Shown here piece after piece: positions 1 through 10,970 of a stretch of DNA of 64,000 bases (position 1 is its first letter; each line of letters opens with the position of its first letter). The notes below the pieces were generated by a model. That model ran no database searches. It was not told the origin of the DNA and saw only the letters and a list, made by a program, of their open reading frames with translations. The stretch is taken from positions 7,874,001 through 7,938,000 of the forward strand of contig NC_059507.1 in NCBI RefSeq assembly GCF_914767665.1, in the 5' to 3' direction. Source of the DNA: Harmonia axyridis. Lineage: Eukaryota > Arthropoda > Insecta > Coleoptera > Coccinellidae. The position numbers and the translations under genes are program-made.

Positions 1-730
1 ATTCTGTGATTCACACTCTTATTCAATTACTACTGTGTATTTTTATTTTAATATGCGTATATTTTAAATATGTAGTTATGCATCCTCGAGCTAAGCATTT
101 CTACCTTCCTTAAGAGTGTAGAAAGACTTGAAAGTAGACACTAGTCTAACGAGTAATACTTCAGGGCGTTGTGATTTGCATGCAATAATACAGAGGGAGT
201 GCTGCTGAAGACAGTAAACCAGCTGAAAAAAATCGAAGATGGCACATAGGTCATTTTTTCCGTTCTGCGCGTTTTTGACGTGCCTTATAGTAATATATTT
301 CGCAAACTCTACTTTATGGGTTTTTGTTCAACGTCCGAGACGATACTAAAATTCGATGTTTACTGCGATCCGAGGTATTCATAATCCGAGAAGGCTGCTA
401 CCGGCCTATAAAGAATAAAAGTGCAGACGGTAAAATGATGAAGTCAGGCGCTGCATAATCTTCAAACCAGTAACAGTAACGTATACGGAGAGTCTGGTTT
501 GAAAAGCATTTTGGATTCATCTAGAAAGATAATTGTACTAGAGACACGGAGTATTAAGATAATCTATACTTAACTGCTTGCTCTTTTGCTCTGCAAATGC
601 TTCAAAAGAAATATACAGAATTTGTTCGAAAAATTTTTCCTTTTCCAGATTATGAATTTATTCCTTACTTTATGTATACACTGTATAGTTTGTCACACTT
701 ATTGACTAACAACCTGTTTATAGTTTCCTG
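1..730. other. AT-rich sequence without recognised gene
   Basis: No family, RNA gene or repeat is recognised. The 70-codon open frame at 597-809 has no similarity I can name and runs into the repeat that starts near 731. Confidence 0.5.
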
Positions 731-897
731 GATAATAAAATTTCTGACTTTAATTCCATTATTTCGAGCCTACATTGAACAGACTTTAGAGCCAAAAGAA
801 TTATGTTAAATAATTATGTATTTTTTATTAGAGTCAATTGGATATGATCCGACAAATTCATTTTTATCCAGTTGTACAAACAAAGTAAAATCGAGAG
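731..897 (+). repeat. Left copy of direct repeat flanking foldback element 1
   Basis: The stretch starting with ATAATAAAATTTCTGACTTT recurs in the same orientation at about 1704-1881, on the far side of the foldback element. Shared blocks include TTTCTGACTTTAATTCC, GATATGATYCGACAAATT and CATTTTTATCCAGTTG. The copies differ by point changes and small indels, so the duplication is not recent. Confidence 0.75.
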
Positions 898-904
898 TAA
901 AATG

Positions 905-1702
905 CACTGTGTTTGTAAAGTATGGAACAAATTCATTTTTAGCTAAAGAGGCCATTTTAAGAAATAATCCTGAAATACGTCGATTTTTCATTTTAATTTA
1001 ACGAATTTTAAAATAATAATCTGCTATACAGGGTGAATTAATTTCCAGTAATGACGTCACCCCCATTTTGTCTCAACTTTCGGATTACTCTCGCTGAGCT
1101 GATTCCAAACAAAAAAGTATCACATGTTGATTCCAATTGGTACAGGGTAAACAAAAATACAATAGTTTTGTGTGTGCTCAAAAAGTAACGCGTAACATTC
1201 TTCAATAGTTGAATTAACAATATTATCAAAAATACTTATTGTCTAGCGGCAATTTGAATCTAACACCCTGTAGTTTGTTACATTTTTAGATTAATAAAAA
1301 TGAGCTGTTTCCATACATGTTTGGTACTTGTGGTCTAGCAGACAGAATGTGAAAGAAATTATTTCTTATCAATTTGAAAAAACATAGTCGTCTAGTTTTT
1401 TGTGAAATGTTATTATTTGTTTATTGCCGCTAGACAATAAGTATTTTTGATAGTATTGTTAATTTAACTAATGGAGAATATTACGCGTTACTTTATAAGC
1501 ACACACAAAACTATTGTATTTTTGTCCAGCCTGTACCAATTGGAATCAACATGTGATACATTTTTGGAATCAGGTCAGCTAGGGTAATCGGAAAATTGAG
1601 ACAAAATGGGGGTGTTCCATTTAAAAAAATAACGGTGACGTCATTACTCGAAAGTAATTCACCCTTTATATTAGATTATTATTTTAAAATACGGTAAATT
1701 AA
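905..1702. mobile_element. Foldback (long inverted repeat) element, copy 1
   Basis: The left arm (about 905-1290) and right arm (about 1425-1702) are inverted copies of each other around a short unique spacer containing CATGTTTGGTACTTGTGG. Landmarks read forward in one arm and reversed in the other: CAGGGTGAATT, TGACGTCA-type sites, CCAATTGGTACAGG, ACGCGTTACTT and TTGTCTAGCGGCAA. There is no coding capacity; the 60-codon frames at 806-1229 are arm sequence. A second copy lies at 20991-21911. The right arm here lacks the outer ~100 bp that copy 2 keeps. The terminal family is not recognised. Confidence 0.8.
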
Positions 1703-1703
1703 A

Positions 1704-1881
1704 ATAATAAAAATTTCTGACTTTAATTCCTTTATTTTGAGCCATTGAACTACATTGATCCAGAAGAATGATGGTAAATAATTCTGTATCATTCATTAAA
1801 GTCAATTAGATATGATTCGACAAATTATCGATTTCTGATATGTGCCACTCATTTTTATCCAGTTGCACAAGCAAAGTGATA
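1704..1881 (+). repeat. Right copy of direct repeat flanking foldback element 1
   Basis: Matches 731-897 in direct orientation, with a ~25-bp insertion (around 1830-1850) relative to the left copy. It begins immediately after the truncated right arm of the foldback element. Confidence 0.75.
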
Positions 1882-2742
1882 TATATCTAATAATGCAAAT
1901 CAATTTCAATATAAATCAATAAGACGTATTAACTGATAAAAAGAACGCGACACTAAATTAGATATTTATATTTTATTAGATTTTCAGGAGGTCGTTCCAA
2001 TGGAATTAACAACTCATACCAGATAATTGAATATCTGAGTATCCTTGGCCATTAATTGATAGCTGCCAACTTGATACGTTCATTGTTCCAGACGCGGAAA
2101 AATCAGAGTAATAAGTAAGGACAAAAAGAAAAGTTGTCCACACTGAACAATAATTATATCCATTCATAAAGTACTTCGGTGCTTTAATATTTCTGATCTA
2201 ATCGAATACCGGTGACTCTTCAAATAAAATTGATGTAAGTGTTGGTCGAAACTGTGCTTGAACTCTTCACAATGATTTAAGACCGTAAAACTGAGGCCAA
2301 ACCGCACGTTCCTGTTAATTGTATCGATCTATGTTCCATTCATCTATGCACCGTGGGGTGTTCGCTTCCCACAGTGACAGGATATTTTCACCTCGAGTTG
2401 CAGAGCTGAATATTAACTGATAAGTTACAATATGCGTCTCTGATTGAAGACCAAACGGGATGCTAAGGAATATAGAATAAGTTTGTGATTTTACATGATT
2501 AGATATTATTCGCTATTCTCCAGGTTTTCCATTACATACATTTCCCAAAAGCTAACCTTCTTAGTGCAACAGAAGGAACCACTTAAGTTGATATTATCAA
2601 CTTCAATCCAAATAAAATCTTCACAAGCGTCTTCAGAAACCAAAATTTAGAGCAACTTTCAGTTTCTATCTCTTTTTTTTTATGTTCAGTTTCTCACAAA
2701 AATGTTCAGACATCGTGAGAACCAATTAAATCGATGAAAACT
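1882..2742. other. Unique AT-rich spacer
   Basis: No supported gene or repeat. Ends at the target-site duplication of the non-LTR insertion. Confidence 0.5.
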
Positions 2743-2756
2743 ATGATTGAATAGAA

Positions 2757-3725
2757 CAACTAGATTCAAACCTCCTCGCAAAACCATCAGATATTATGCC
2801 AACCACCTACGATTTTGAAACGCCCTTTGAAACGGTTATAAATGACCGTCATAGTGCAATAAGTCTCATAAATCGTCTGGACAAAAAGTCATCCATATGG
2901 TTTACAGATGGATCAAAAACAGAGAAGGGCACCGGCATTGGGATATATGGACCTAGACTGAGGATCTCTAAAGCCCTGGGAAGTGAGCCCTCGATTCTAC
3001 AGACCGAGATAATGGCTGTTTATGTATGCGCCCAGGAGTGTCTCAAAATGAACCTCAAAGGGGCGCATATCTACATCACCCCGTACAGCCAAACCACGCT
3101 GAGATCCCTGGAATCGTGCTGTCAGGGGTCTCTGCTGACTTGGGAGTGCCGTGACACCATAAAGCAACTGGCCAGAGGAAATAAGGTGACTCTACTATGG
3201 GTACCAGGGCACTGTGGGGTTGAAGGAAATGAGAGAGCGGATGAGCTTGCAAAAAGTGCATCAAGGTTAAGACCTGCTGGACCTGAGCATTTCTGTGGGA
3301 TAGGAAAAGACCAATACAAAGCTGCGGTCCAGCTATGGGAGTTGAACAGTAGGACAATCCACTGGACTAACACTCCTAGACTTGCTCAGGCAAAGAAATT
3401 CGTGAAGATTTCACCTACTTACACCAGAAAGCTCCTGAAGCTGTCGTGAGCGGAGCTTCGGGTGATGGTGGGACTGCAGACGGGGCACTGTCGGTACAAA
3501 CATCATTTGTACCGTATGGGTAAGTCAGCAGACGAGATTTGCAGGCTCTGTGGATCGGAAGTAGAAACGGCTGAACACTTGATATGCAAGTGTCCAGAGC
3601 TGGCTGGCCTAAGAACCATTCACATGGGCAAGCCGGTCCTGGATACCAGAGAGGTAATGGTCAAGGCCCCTAGGGAGGTTGTCAATTTTATTAACGTCGT
3701 TGACGACCTCCCTGGGTTTCTATGA
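2757..3725 (+). pseudogene. Non-LTR ORF2 C-terminus: RNase H plus zinc knuckle
   Basis: The frame is open from the insertion junction at 2757, so the ATG at 2796 is internal rather than a native start. Numbering from that ATG, RNase H residues are Asp38 in FTDGS, Glu71 in QTEIMAV and the later Asp in GNERADELAK. The third acidic position, normally in a SDSQ-like motif, reads TPYSQ, so one catalytic Asp is lost. A single TGA at 3447-3449 interrupts the frame; its context (TCG TGA GCG) suggests a CGA-to-TGA transition at a CpG. The same frame resumes and encodes a CRLCGSEVETAEHLICKC knuckle (Cys-Cys-His-Cys spacing) up to the stop at 3723-3725. Endonuclease and reverse transcriptase are absent. 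Confidence 0.88.
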
Positions 3726-3799
3726 ATGAGTAGGGTAGTGAACAAAAGATCTGCATGGTCGCAAAACGACCCCAGTTCAAATAATAATAAAATAATAAA
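2757..3799 (+). mobile_element. 5'-truncated non-LTR retrotransposon insertion
   Basis: A 14-bp direct repeat, ATGATTGAATAGAA, sits at 2743-2756 and again at 3800-3813 and marks the target-site duplication. The insertion has an open reading frame from its first base and ends in an AATAATAAA-type tail (about 3780-3799) after a short 3' UTR. This is the usual product of target-primed reverse transcription with early 5' truncation. It retains only the C-terminal RNase H and zinc-knuckle part of ORF2. The domain order (RNase H then CCHC-like knuckle) fits Jockey/I/R1-related insect elements; the exact clade is not resolved. Confidence 0.88.
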
Positions 3800-3813
3800 A
3801 TGATTGAATAGAA

Positions 3814-4786
3814 AAAATTGCTTTTCCAACTGCTGATTCTCCAGATATGGCCTTCAGTGATTACCTACTGAAGTTACACTATTGCAAGTGAATAGGATTC
3901 ATTGAGTAAAGTGTTATACTCAATGTTATATGAACAAGCCCAATAATATCCACAATCTGATGAAAAATTCGGTATATTTGGTGTCCATTACAAATTCAGC
4001 ACAAGGTATTGATTCTTTAGCGAAACGAAATTATTTATTTGACTTTTCCGGCCTTTACATTGACCCATGTCGAACCGTTATCTTTAGTTGTAAGCTGCTG
4101 AATACTGGAAGTGGTAATGTCCAGTCTTAGGAAGCGTACTTCGAAATAATGGATAGTAAAATTCACATTTTGAAGCGTTCAGAGGGAAAACTGCTGGTTT
4201 TATCTGTGGAATAAAGCAGTATGGTGCAGCAGCAACAATCGTATACTCAACAGAGCTCTTTTTGCGCCGGACAACAACAGATCCTCTCTGAATGCTCCTA
4301 GTAATGGAAGTGTCAGTCAGTTGATGAATGGTTATTAGCGAATTGTCTTATTATTATGAATTTATGACTGAAAACAATGGTATTCTAGTGTAACGCACTG
4401 GGTAGCAATGAGCAACACACGTTTATACACCTCTATGGTCGCTACCTCATTTATCTATTCAAACTTAATTTATACGTAAGGTATTACTTGATTACATATT
4501 ACCTTATGGGAATTTTTTTTTTATTTTCAATTGGTTGATTGCTATCTCTGCTCGGACTGGTTAACGTTAAATGCTACCTAGAAATGCTGAAATGATGCCC
4601 GCAACTATATTGCACGGTTATGAGTTACTGCATCAGATCGAAGATATCAATGGGACATGTTTAATGTGCGATCGCCGTATATGAAGAACCAAGGGGCATA
4701 TATAACAATATTGGACTACGTTAAATATATTCTACAGCTGAAAAGGCTTACCCTAATTCTTTTTAACGCTAAGTTGGCAATTCTGC
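3814..4786. other. Unique spacer
   Basis: The 66-codon frame at 3930-4130 is not recognised and has no supporting context. Nothing else is supported here. Confidence 0.5.
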
Positions 4787-4830
4787 CTAGGGATTCATCA
4801 AGCCAAGTAGCTTGACATTTTAACCAACTA
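4787..4830 (+). mobile_element. hAT terminus fragment, cut by the Tc1 element
   Basis: TAGGGATTCATCAAGCCAAG followed by the AGCTTGACATTTTAACC block matches the reverse complement of the right end of the hAT element at 29910-30743. The match stops exactly at the TA (4829-4830) where the Tc1 element begins. The continuation of the hAT end is not found on the other side of Tc1, so the rest was lost or had already been truncated. Confidence 0.7.
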
Positions 4831-6402
4831 CACTGCTCAACAATTGATAGGGATCACTTACTTGTTCTAAATTTATTTCTGAAATATTCGCTCCAAGATT
4901 ATAAATTTAGTCAGATATCAGAGTATTTTCAGTTGATAATATGGTTTACTTGAGAAAAGAATGAAAAAATGGAAAGTTGGAGAGAAAAAAAGACTTTATT
5001 AGGTACACTCAAAATTCTGTGTATGAATAACATAAAAATTTTATGATGAAACCACAAGAAGGCTGAAGTTTCGGTTAAGCTAGTACCTAGTTGGTCCCTC
5101 ACGAGCTCGTCTCAAGCATTCTACCCTACGAGGCATACTTTCGATCAAACGATTTATAAAATTTTGGGGCAAATTCGTTCAAATATCCCGTAAAGCGTTA
5201 GAAAGGTCCTCCAGGTTATTGATCGGTTGTTCTAAGGTTGACAATTGTCTAGACATCTCAGACCAGACATGTTCGATGCAATTCATGTCTGGAGAGCGAG
5301 CTGGCCAGTCCATCCTATCAATAGCATGAGTTTCCAGCGTTTCATTAACCAGACGACTACGGTGTGGACGGGCATTATCGTCAATTAAAATGAAATTCTC
5401 GCCCACGGCAGCCGCAAACGGAACAATTATGGGTTCAATAATCATATCGTGATATCTCTGGCTGGTCATGGTGGTGTTCTGCAGAACAACCAACTCTGTG
5501 CGTTGGTTCAAACAAATGCCTCCCCATACACATATAGAACCTGCGCAAAAGCTGTTGTGGGTACCATAAACTGTTCTGCATACCTTCGACCTCTTTCCCT
5601 CCAAGCAAGAATACGTCCATCGGAGTTAACCAAACGAAATCTAGACTCATTCGTAAATAAACATCGGCTCCAATCTTCAAGTGTCCAATTGCGGTGCTCC
5701 TCAGCCCATTGCCGTCGATGAACCCGATGTTCCCTATTCAAACGGGGATGTTGTACCCTCCTACGTGCTCTCAAACCACGAACATGTAGTCGTCGTCTTA
5801 CAGTCTGGTTCGAAATTAGAACTCCTGTTGCAACTCTCAGTGATCTATTGAGCCGCGACGCCGGGTAAGTGGGATTTCTCCTAGCATTGAGGATCAAAAG
5901 ACGATCTTGGGCAGCTGTTGTACTGCGCTGCCGACCTCCCCCATGAACATAAGCTACTGAGTCGTTTTGGATGAACCTATTCCAAGCCCGACTCACGACA
6001 CTTTGCGAAACATTCAACCGCCGGGACACTTCTCGCTGGGACAAACCTTCCTGTATCCACCGTATGATTTGGTCCAGTTGCACAGGAGCCAAACGTCTTC
6101 TCGGCATGACTGATAAGCTGATATTGTTCTCATTTCTTCAATTATTGTCACCTTATGTGTTTGAACGAGATTTAATAACAAATACCACATTGCTTTTCAC
6201 TCCACCTATAACAGCCTACAGATAATAATCGATTTTGTGAACAAGAGCCGATGAAGTGAGGAAGACTTTGATATAATCAACTCAAAACATCTTAATTTTT
6301 CCTTAGAGAACATATAATGTACAGATATTCACGAGATAACTTGAAAAAAATACAAATGAAGAGAAGTTCATAAGTGATCCCTCTAGCAATTGTTGATCAG
6401 TG
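4831..6402 (-). mobile_element. Complete Tc1-family transposon (DD34E), inactive
   Basis: The element is bounded by TA dinucleotides at 4829-4830 and 6403-6404. Its terminal inverted repeats of about 32 bp start CACTGMTCAACAATTG and run to GGGATCACTTA, with a few mismatches and a short indel. Total length is 1572 bp, typical for the family. The only gene is the transposase on the minus strand (6107 to 5080). Confidence 0.92.
5080..6107 (-). pseudogene. Tc1-like DD34E transposase, broken
   Basis: Encodes about 342 residues, close to the usual ~340. The N-terminus (MPRRRLAPVQLDQ) leads into a paired-type helix-turn-helix (SQREVSRRLNVSQSVVSRAW). The catalytic core carries ARPHRS after IDDN and a Glu in NCIEHVW, with 34 residues between the second Asp and the Glu. 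Three defects are visible. The first catalytic Asp is Asn (FTNESRF instead of FTDESRF). A one-base-type frameshift lies near 5540-5548, between PTTAFA and GSICVWGG. An in-frame TGA at 5179-5181 probably replaces a Trp codon; the frame continues beyond it to TAG at 5080-5082. The product would be inactive. Confidence 0.92.
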
Positions 6403-6404
6403 TA

Positions 6405-6987
6405 AACTAAAACTAAAGCAACTCCACAAATCATAGGGAAAAACCTATGTGTATTAGAGTTACTTCATCATTGACTTTCAGAAAAAACTTACAACAAATA
6501 ACCAGAGCAGTACACTTCATACTTGTAAATAATAATGAATCAATACTTCATAATACTTCAGTAATTTTCTGTCTAATAATCACGACGTGAGCAAGTTAGA
6601 AACCACCAACAAATCACAAGAGTCCAATTCCGAGTCACATTGTTCTTGAATAGAGTTATCCATTCAGTAGCGAAGAAAATACAATTGCTCATTTCTAAAC
6701 AAACTAAAATATGAATTACACCACATTCTGCTCAAACCTCGAACATAAATTGCCTACAGATCGACAATGGAACGGAAACAATGGATTTTCAAGTGGACGA
6801 TTTCCGGTTGAAGATGCAGTTTGAGAACCAAGTTGATTTACTCACTTTCATCATCGCTGAATTCAACAGGTGTCAATCTATCGACGATTTGGCACCTATC
6901 GATATTCATTTATACACGTCAATCATTAGGTATCAACAAAAAAAATAACACGATCTATTGTTGATCGGGAATTGATTCGGAACTTTC
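6405..6987. other. Sequence upstream of a candidate promoter
   Basis: No coding or repeat signal is recognised. The last ~250 bp contain several short palindromic ATCGAT-like sites ahead of the TATA box at 6988. Confidence 0.4.
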
Positions 6988-7058
6988 TATAAATATCTCT
7001 TCCTGGAGCCAGTCATCAGCTACGGTTGGTTTCCAAAACGTAAATGGATCCGGTAAGT
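6988..7058 (+). promoter_or_regulatory. Candidate TATA promoter with nine-base coding first exon
   Basis: A perfect TATAAATA box at 6988-6995 is followed, about 27-30 bp downstream, by an initiator-like TCATCAG (7014-7019). A ~25-nt leader then precedes ATG GAT CCG at 7044-7052, which abuts the strong splice donor GTAAGTAA at 7053. A short first exon carrying only the first few codons is common in insect cuticle and secreted-protein genes. No second exon was identified before the mariner insertion at 7366. This is inference from spacing of signals only. Confidence 0.35.
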
Positions 7059-7365
7059 AACATTTGTTGATGTATTGGCGTCATTATTTGCTTTCGAATT
7101 ACATATAACAAAAGAGCGCTAAGAGTTTTTTCTATTCGGAGTTGGTTACATTCTTTGAAATGGAGTTCGTAGCTTGCAATTTCTTCTCATTACATCGAAA
7201 GTTGTGGCAATGACAATGGTGATAATAAAGATTGACAAAAAAAATTGTTGAGGATTGGAGCTATGATATAAGTCCTGTATCATGTATCCTTGAGACCCCA
7301 GAACTCTATATGTATAGGTATATCCAAGTGTATACTTTTTATTTTCCAATTTCGAAAACAATATA

Positions 7366-8305
7366 ACAAGTGTTTTTTTTTCGAGGTATATAACTTTAAG
7401 TTGGCATTACTGTTAAAGATGGCGACCGATTTAACAGCTGTCAAGTGATTTATTCTCAGTTTGGTTTGGCAATTCATCATGAATAGACTCACGCCTGAAC
7501 AACGCTTGCAAATAGTGCAATTTTATTTCGAAAATAATGGTTCTGTGCGGAATACGTATCGCGCACTACGTCCATTTTATTTTGTTTAGCGATAAAGCGC
7601 ACTTCTGGTTGAATGGCTACGTCAACAAACAAAACTGCCGCATTTGGAGTGAAGCTAATCCTCAAGTGTATGTCGAAACACCGTTACATCCAGAAAAACT
7701 GACTGTTTGGTGAGCTTTATGGGCTGGTGGAATCATTGGTCCGTACTTCTTCAAAAACGATGATGGTCAGAACGTTACAGTCAATGGTGATCGGTATAGA
7801 GCCATGATGACTAACTTTTTCATTCCTGAATTGAACAACCATGATGTCCAGGAGCTGTGGTAACAACAAGACGGCGCAACATGTCACACAGCTCGTGCCA
7901 CAATCGATTTATTGAAAGACACGTTTGGTGACCGCCTAATTTCACGTTTTGGACCTGTGAATTGGCCTCCAAGATCTTGTGATTTAACACCGCTAGACTA
8001 CTTTCTGTGGGGCTATCTAAAGTCATTGGTCTATGCGGATAAGCCACAAACCCTTGACCATTTGGAAGACAACAACCGCCGTGTTATTGCCGATATACGG
8101 CCACAAATGTTGGACAAAGTCATCGAAAATTGGACGTCCAGATTGGACTACATCCGAGCCAGCCGTGGCGGTCATATGCGAGAAATCATATTTAAAATGT
8201 AATGCCACAAGATTATCTTGCGGATAAATAAAATTCATGTCAATCGAATAATCCATCGTTGTTTTATTACAATTTAAAGTTCTATAGCTCTAAAAAAACA
8301 CCCTT
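7366..8305 (+). mobile_element. DD41D (rosa-like) mariner, internally deleted
   Basis: Terminal inverted repeats resemble AAGGGTGTTTTTTTCGAGG at the left (degenerate in this copy) and end CACCCTT at 8305. TA duplications are at 7364-7365 and 8306-8307. At 940 bp it is shorter than the ~1.3 kb expected, because the middle of the ORF is missing. Related copies are at 49192-50036, 57528-57781 and 57784-58691. Confidence 0.88.
7479..8202 (+). pseudogene. DD41D mariner transposase, deleted and nonsense-mutated
   Basis: The start MNRLTPEQRLQIVQFYF is intact. After TYRALRPF the frame jumps to FSDKAHFWLNGY, which skips most of the DNA-binding and linker region and shifts the frame (TAG at 7588-7590). 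The catalytic domain is recognisable: FSDxAHF, a QDGATCHTA motif and LTPLDYFLWG. There are 41 residues between the second and third Asp, the signature of the DD41D group. Further stops are TGA in place of a Cys codon after VW (7712-7714) and TAA in place of Phe after ELW. Glu next to the first Asp is Lys. No function is retained. Confidence 0.9.
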
Positions 8306-8307
8306 TA

Positions 8308-9744
8308 GCAAAAGGATAAAGTAGTGCCACTGCTGTAGGTACTTTGAGAAAGTGTAGCTACGATACAAGTATCAAACTGTTCTTCCACCGGTATGAAGGG
8401 AAGTCCTGCACACGCTGATTTTCTGCGTAGCTACCGGGTTGGCACCAACAAGACTACCTATTCATATCTTTCGAAGTGATAAATCCTCATGCTAAAATCA
8501 TGCATTGTGCAAAGAATGTTATATGTACATGTCGCTATTTCTCGAAACTAGTTTCCAGCGAGCAGCCAACTCGCTACTTATATTTCTTGTGAATTGATCA
8601 TCCTCAGGAAAGTTCTTATGTTAATTTTTTTCGAGAGATACGAATGCATAAATTCTTCTATAATGAGTCGCGCATTTATTTCCCACTTAATTAAATAACT
8701 GCTGCAGGTTTCGATGCATCTGAATAGAGAAGAAGAAGAACTGCAAATTTTACACAGATAAGATAATACACTCTATTGACTCAAAAACTTCGTTGCATCA
8801 AAAGTTGAAAATTGGTTTTTTATACAATAAAATATTATCCCGTTTCACAAGATACATATACTCACCGAAAAAATAATATCATTCAGCATTTTTTGATGAC
8901 AAAAATACAGAGTTATTAGCTTAGAAACAAATATTCACAAAATTTCATAGTCCAAGGATCAAATCTGTAACGTTGTCAAATAATATGATAGCCAAAAGTG
9001 CGTGAAATTTAAGACCTACATTCTTATTTATACAATATATTCGGAAAAAGAATAAATATCTCTATACTCCACCATATACTGATCCATATATGAGATCAAT
9101 CTGAGAAAAAAATCATGAAGTGTTGGCGGTGGAATGAAGTTATTGTTCTCATAGAGAACCGAGATCAATTAATGTCTGTAGATCCTCAGCGCAAGTGACT
9201 AATAGAACCGATAACAGACATGGTGGATTTAATAGATTGCTAAATGGCTTACAAAATATCCGACAACAAAATTTAAGGACAAGCCGTCTCTAATCTTAAA
9301 CGCCTGTTGTCAAGATGGTGTTGTCATTATCATAGCAAGTATTATAAATATACTCCTCGACAAATAACGAAATTATGTTAATGCATTCTTGCTTACTAAC
9401 GTTATGCTATTAGTTCCTTCGTTTCAATATTTGAAATACTTCTAGGAAAAAAGCCTCTACATTTTTTGCAGAATATAAAATTAATATAAATGCAGTTTTT
9501 CCAAAATTGTTCAACATGAAATTTGCGGAATAGAAGAATTCATAACTAATAAATCTCAGGTTTGAATCTTACGGTATCATACTTATTTATTACTTAACTC
9601 AAGTATAGAAGTAAAAATAATTTTAATAACAATAAATCCCGGCATTTTAATTGATGAATATCAATTGTTTGGAATTTATTCATCTCACCATAAGGAAGAT
9701 ACTTTTCTCTGCCAATTCGATACATGGAAAATATTAGATTGAAA
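8308..9744. other. Unique spacer, no gene seen
   Basis: About 1.4 kb without a frame or repeat I can support. A GC-richer patch at 8320-8470 was checked for tRNA-like or coding structure and none was found. Confidence 0.45.
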
Positions 9745-10970
9745 AATAGTTATTTATAATACAAGTGCAGAAGGCATTGATATTCTTCCACGAGTTCAAA
9801 ATTCAAAAACGAGCCACGAAGTGGCGAGTTTTGGAATGAACGAGTGGTAGAATGAGCCTTCTGTACGAGTATTATACATTATTTTCTCTAATTCATTGCA
9901 TTTTCATTGAAATTAATGAAATATTTCCATAAATATAATTTAGTGCTTTTTGCATTGAAAAATGTTGGTTGGCAGATCTGATTTCTTTAAGGCAAATTGA
10001 TGAATTGACAGATAAAGCCGTGGCGGAAAGTTCGGAGTACCAACATAGAATAATAAAATATAACCATGAAAACTGTGCGTTTCTGATATATTCTCGCACG
10101 ATTTTGTTCTACAAGATGTGGAAGAATGAACGGAATAACCACAGAATTAGAGAATAGTTATTTATAATACAAGTGCAGAAGGCATTGATATTCTTCCACG
10201 AGTTCAAAATTCCAAAAAGAGCCACGAAGTGGCGAGTTTTGGAATGAACGAGTGGTAGAATGAGCCTTCTGTACGAGTATTATACATTATTTTCTCTAAT
10301 TCATAGCATTTTCGTTGAAATTAATGAAATATTTCCATAAATATAATTTAGTGATTTTTGCATTGAAAAATGTTGGTTGGCAGAACTAATTTCTTTAAGG
10401 CAATTTGATGAATTGACAGATAAAGCCGTGGCGGAAAGTTCGGAGTGCCCACATAGAATAATAAAATATAACCATGAAAACTGTGCGTTTCTGATATATT
10501 CTCGCACGATTTTGTTCTACAAGATGTGGAAGAATGAACGGAATAACCACAGAATTAGAGAATAGTTATTTATAATACAAGTGCAGAAGGCATTGGTATT
10601 CTTCCACGAGTTCAAAATTCAAAAACGAGCCACGAAGTGGCGAGTTTTGGAATGAACGAGTGGTAGAATGGGCCTTCTGTACGAGTATTATACATTATTT
10701 TCTCTAATTCATTGCATTTTCATTGAAATTAATGAAATATTTCCATAAATATAATTTAGTGATGTTTGCATTGAAAAATGTTGGTTGGCAGAACTGATTT
10801 CTTCAAGGCAAATTGATGAATTGACAGATAAAGCCGTGGCGGAAAGTTCGGAGTACCAACATAGAATAATAAAATATAACTATGAAAACTGTGCGTTTCT
10901 GATATATTCTCGCACGATTTTGTTCTACAAGATGTGGAAGAATGAACGGAATAACCACAGAATTGGAGAA
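9745..10970 (+). repeat. Three tandem 408-bp units with internal hairpin
   Basis: Units start near 9746, 10154 and 10562 and repeat at exactly 408 bp with only scattered substitutions. Each begins ATAGTTATTTATAATACAAG. The first ~125 bp fold into an imperfect palindrome centred on GAGCCACGAAGTGGCGAG, with outer arms CAGAAGGC/GCCTTCTG and AATACA/TATT. A 62-72-codon open frame on the plus strand and one on the minus strand persist in every unit, probably because the units are young. A single dispersed unit lies at 34383-34796, with decayed relatives near 45256 and 61600. The single copies suggest a mobile element whose members can become tandem. Confidence 0.9.

Noticed and set aside
5449..6225. 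Plus-strand frames of 84-90 codons across the Tc1 element
   Set aside because: Antisense shadows of the minus-strand transposase.
8320..8470. Possible tRNA or structured RNA in a GC-richer patch
   Set aside because: No cloverleaf, no A/B-box pair at suitable spacing and no CCA-end context.
9745..10970. Hammerhead ribozyme inside the 408-bp units, as in some insect satellites
   Set aside because: I looked for the CTGATGA and GAAA core with a cleavable GTC/GTA and did not find them in the proper arrangement.
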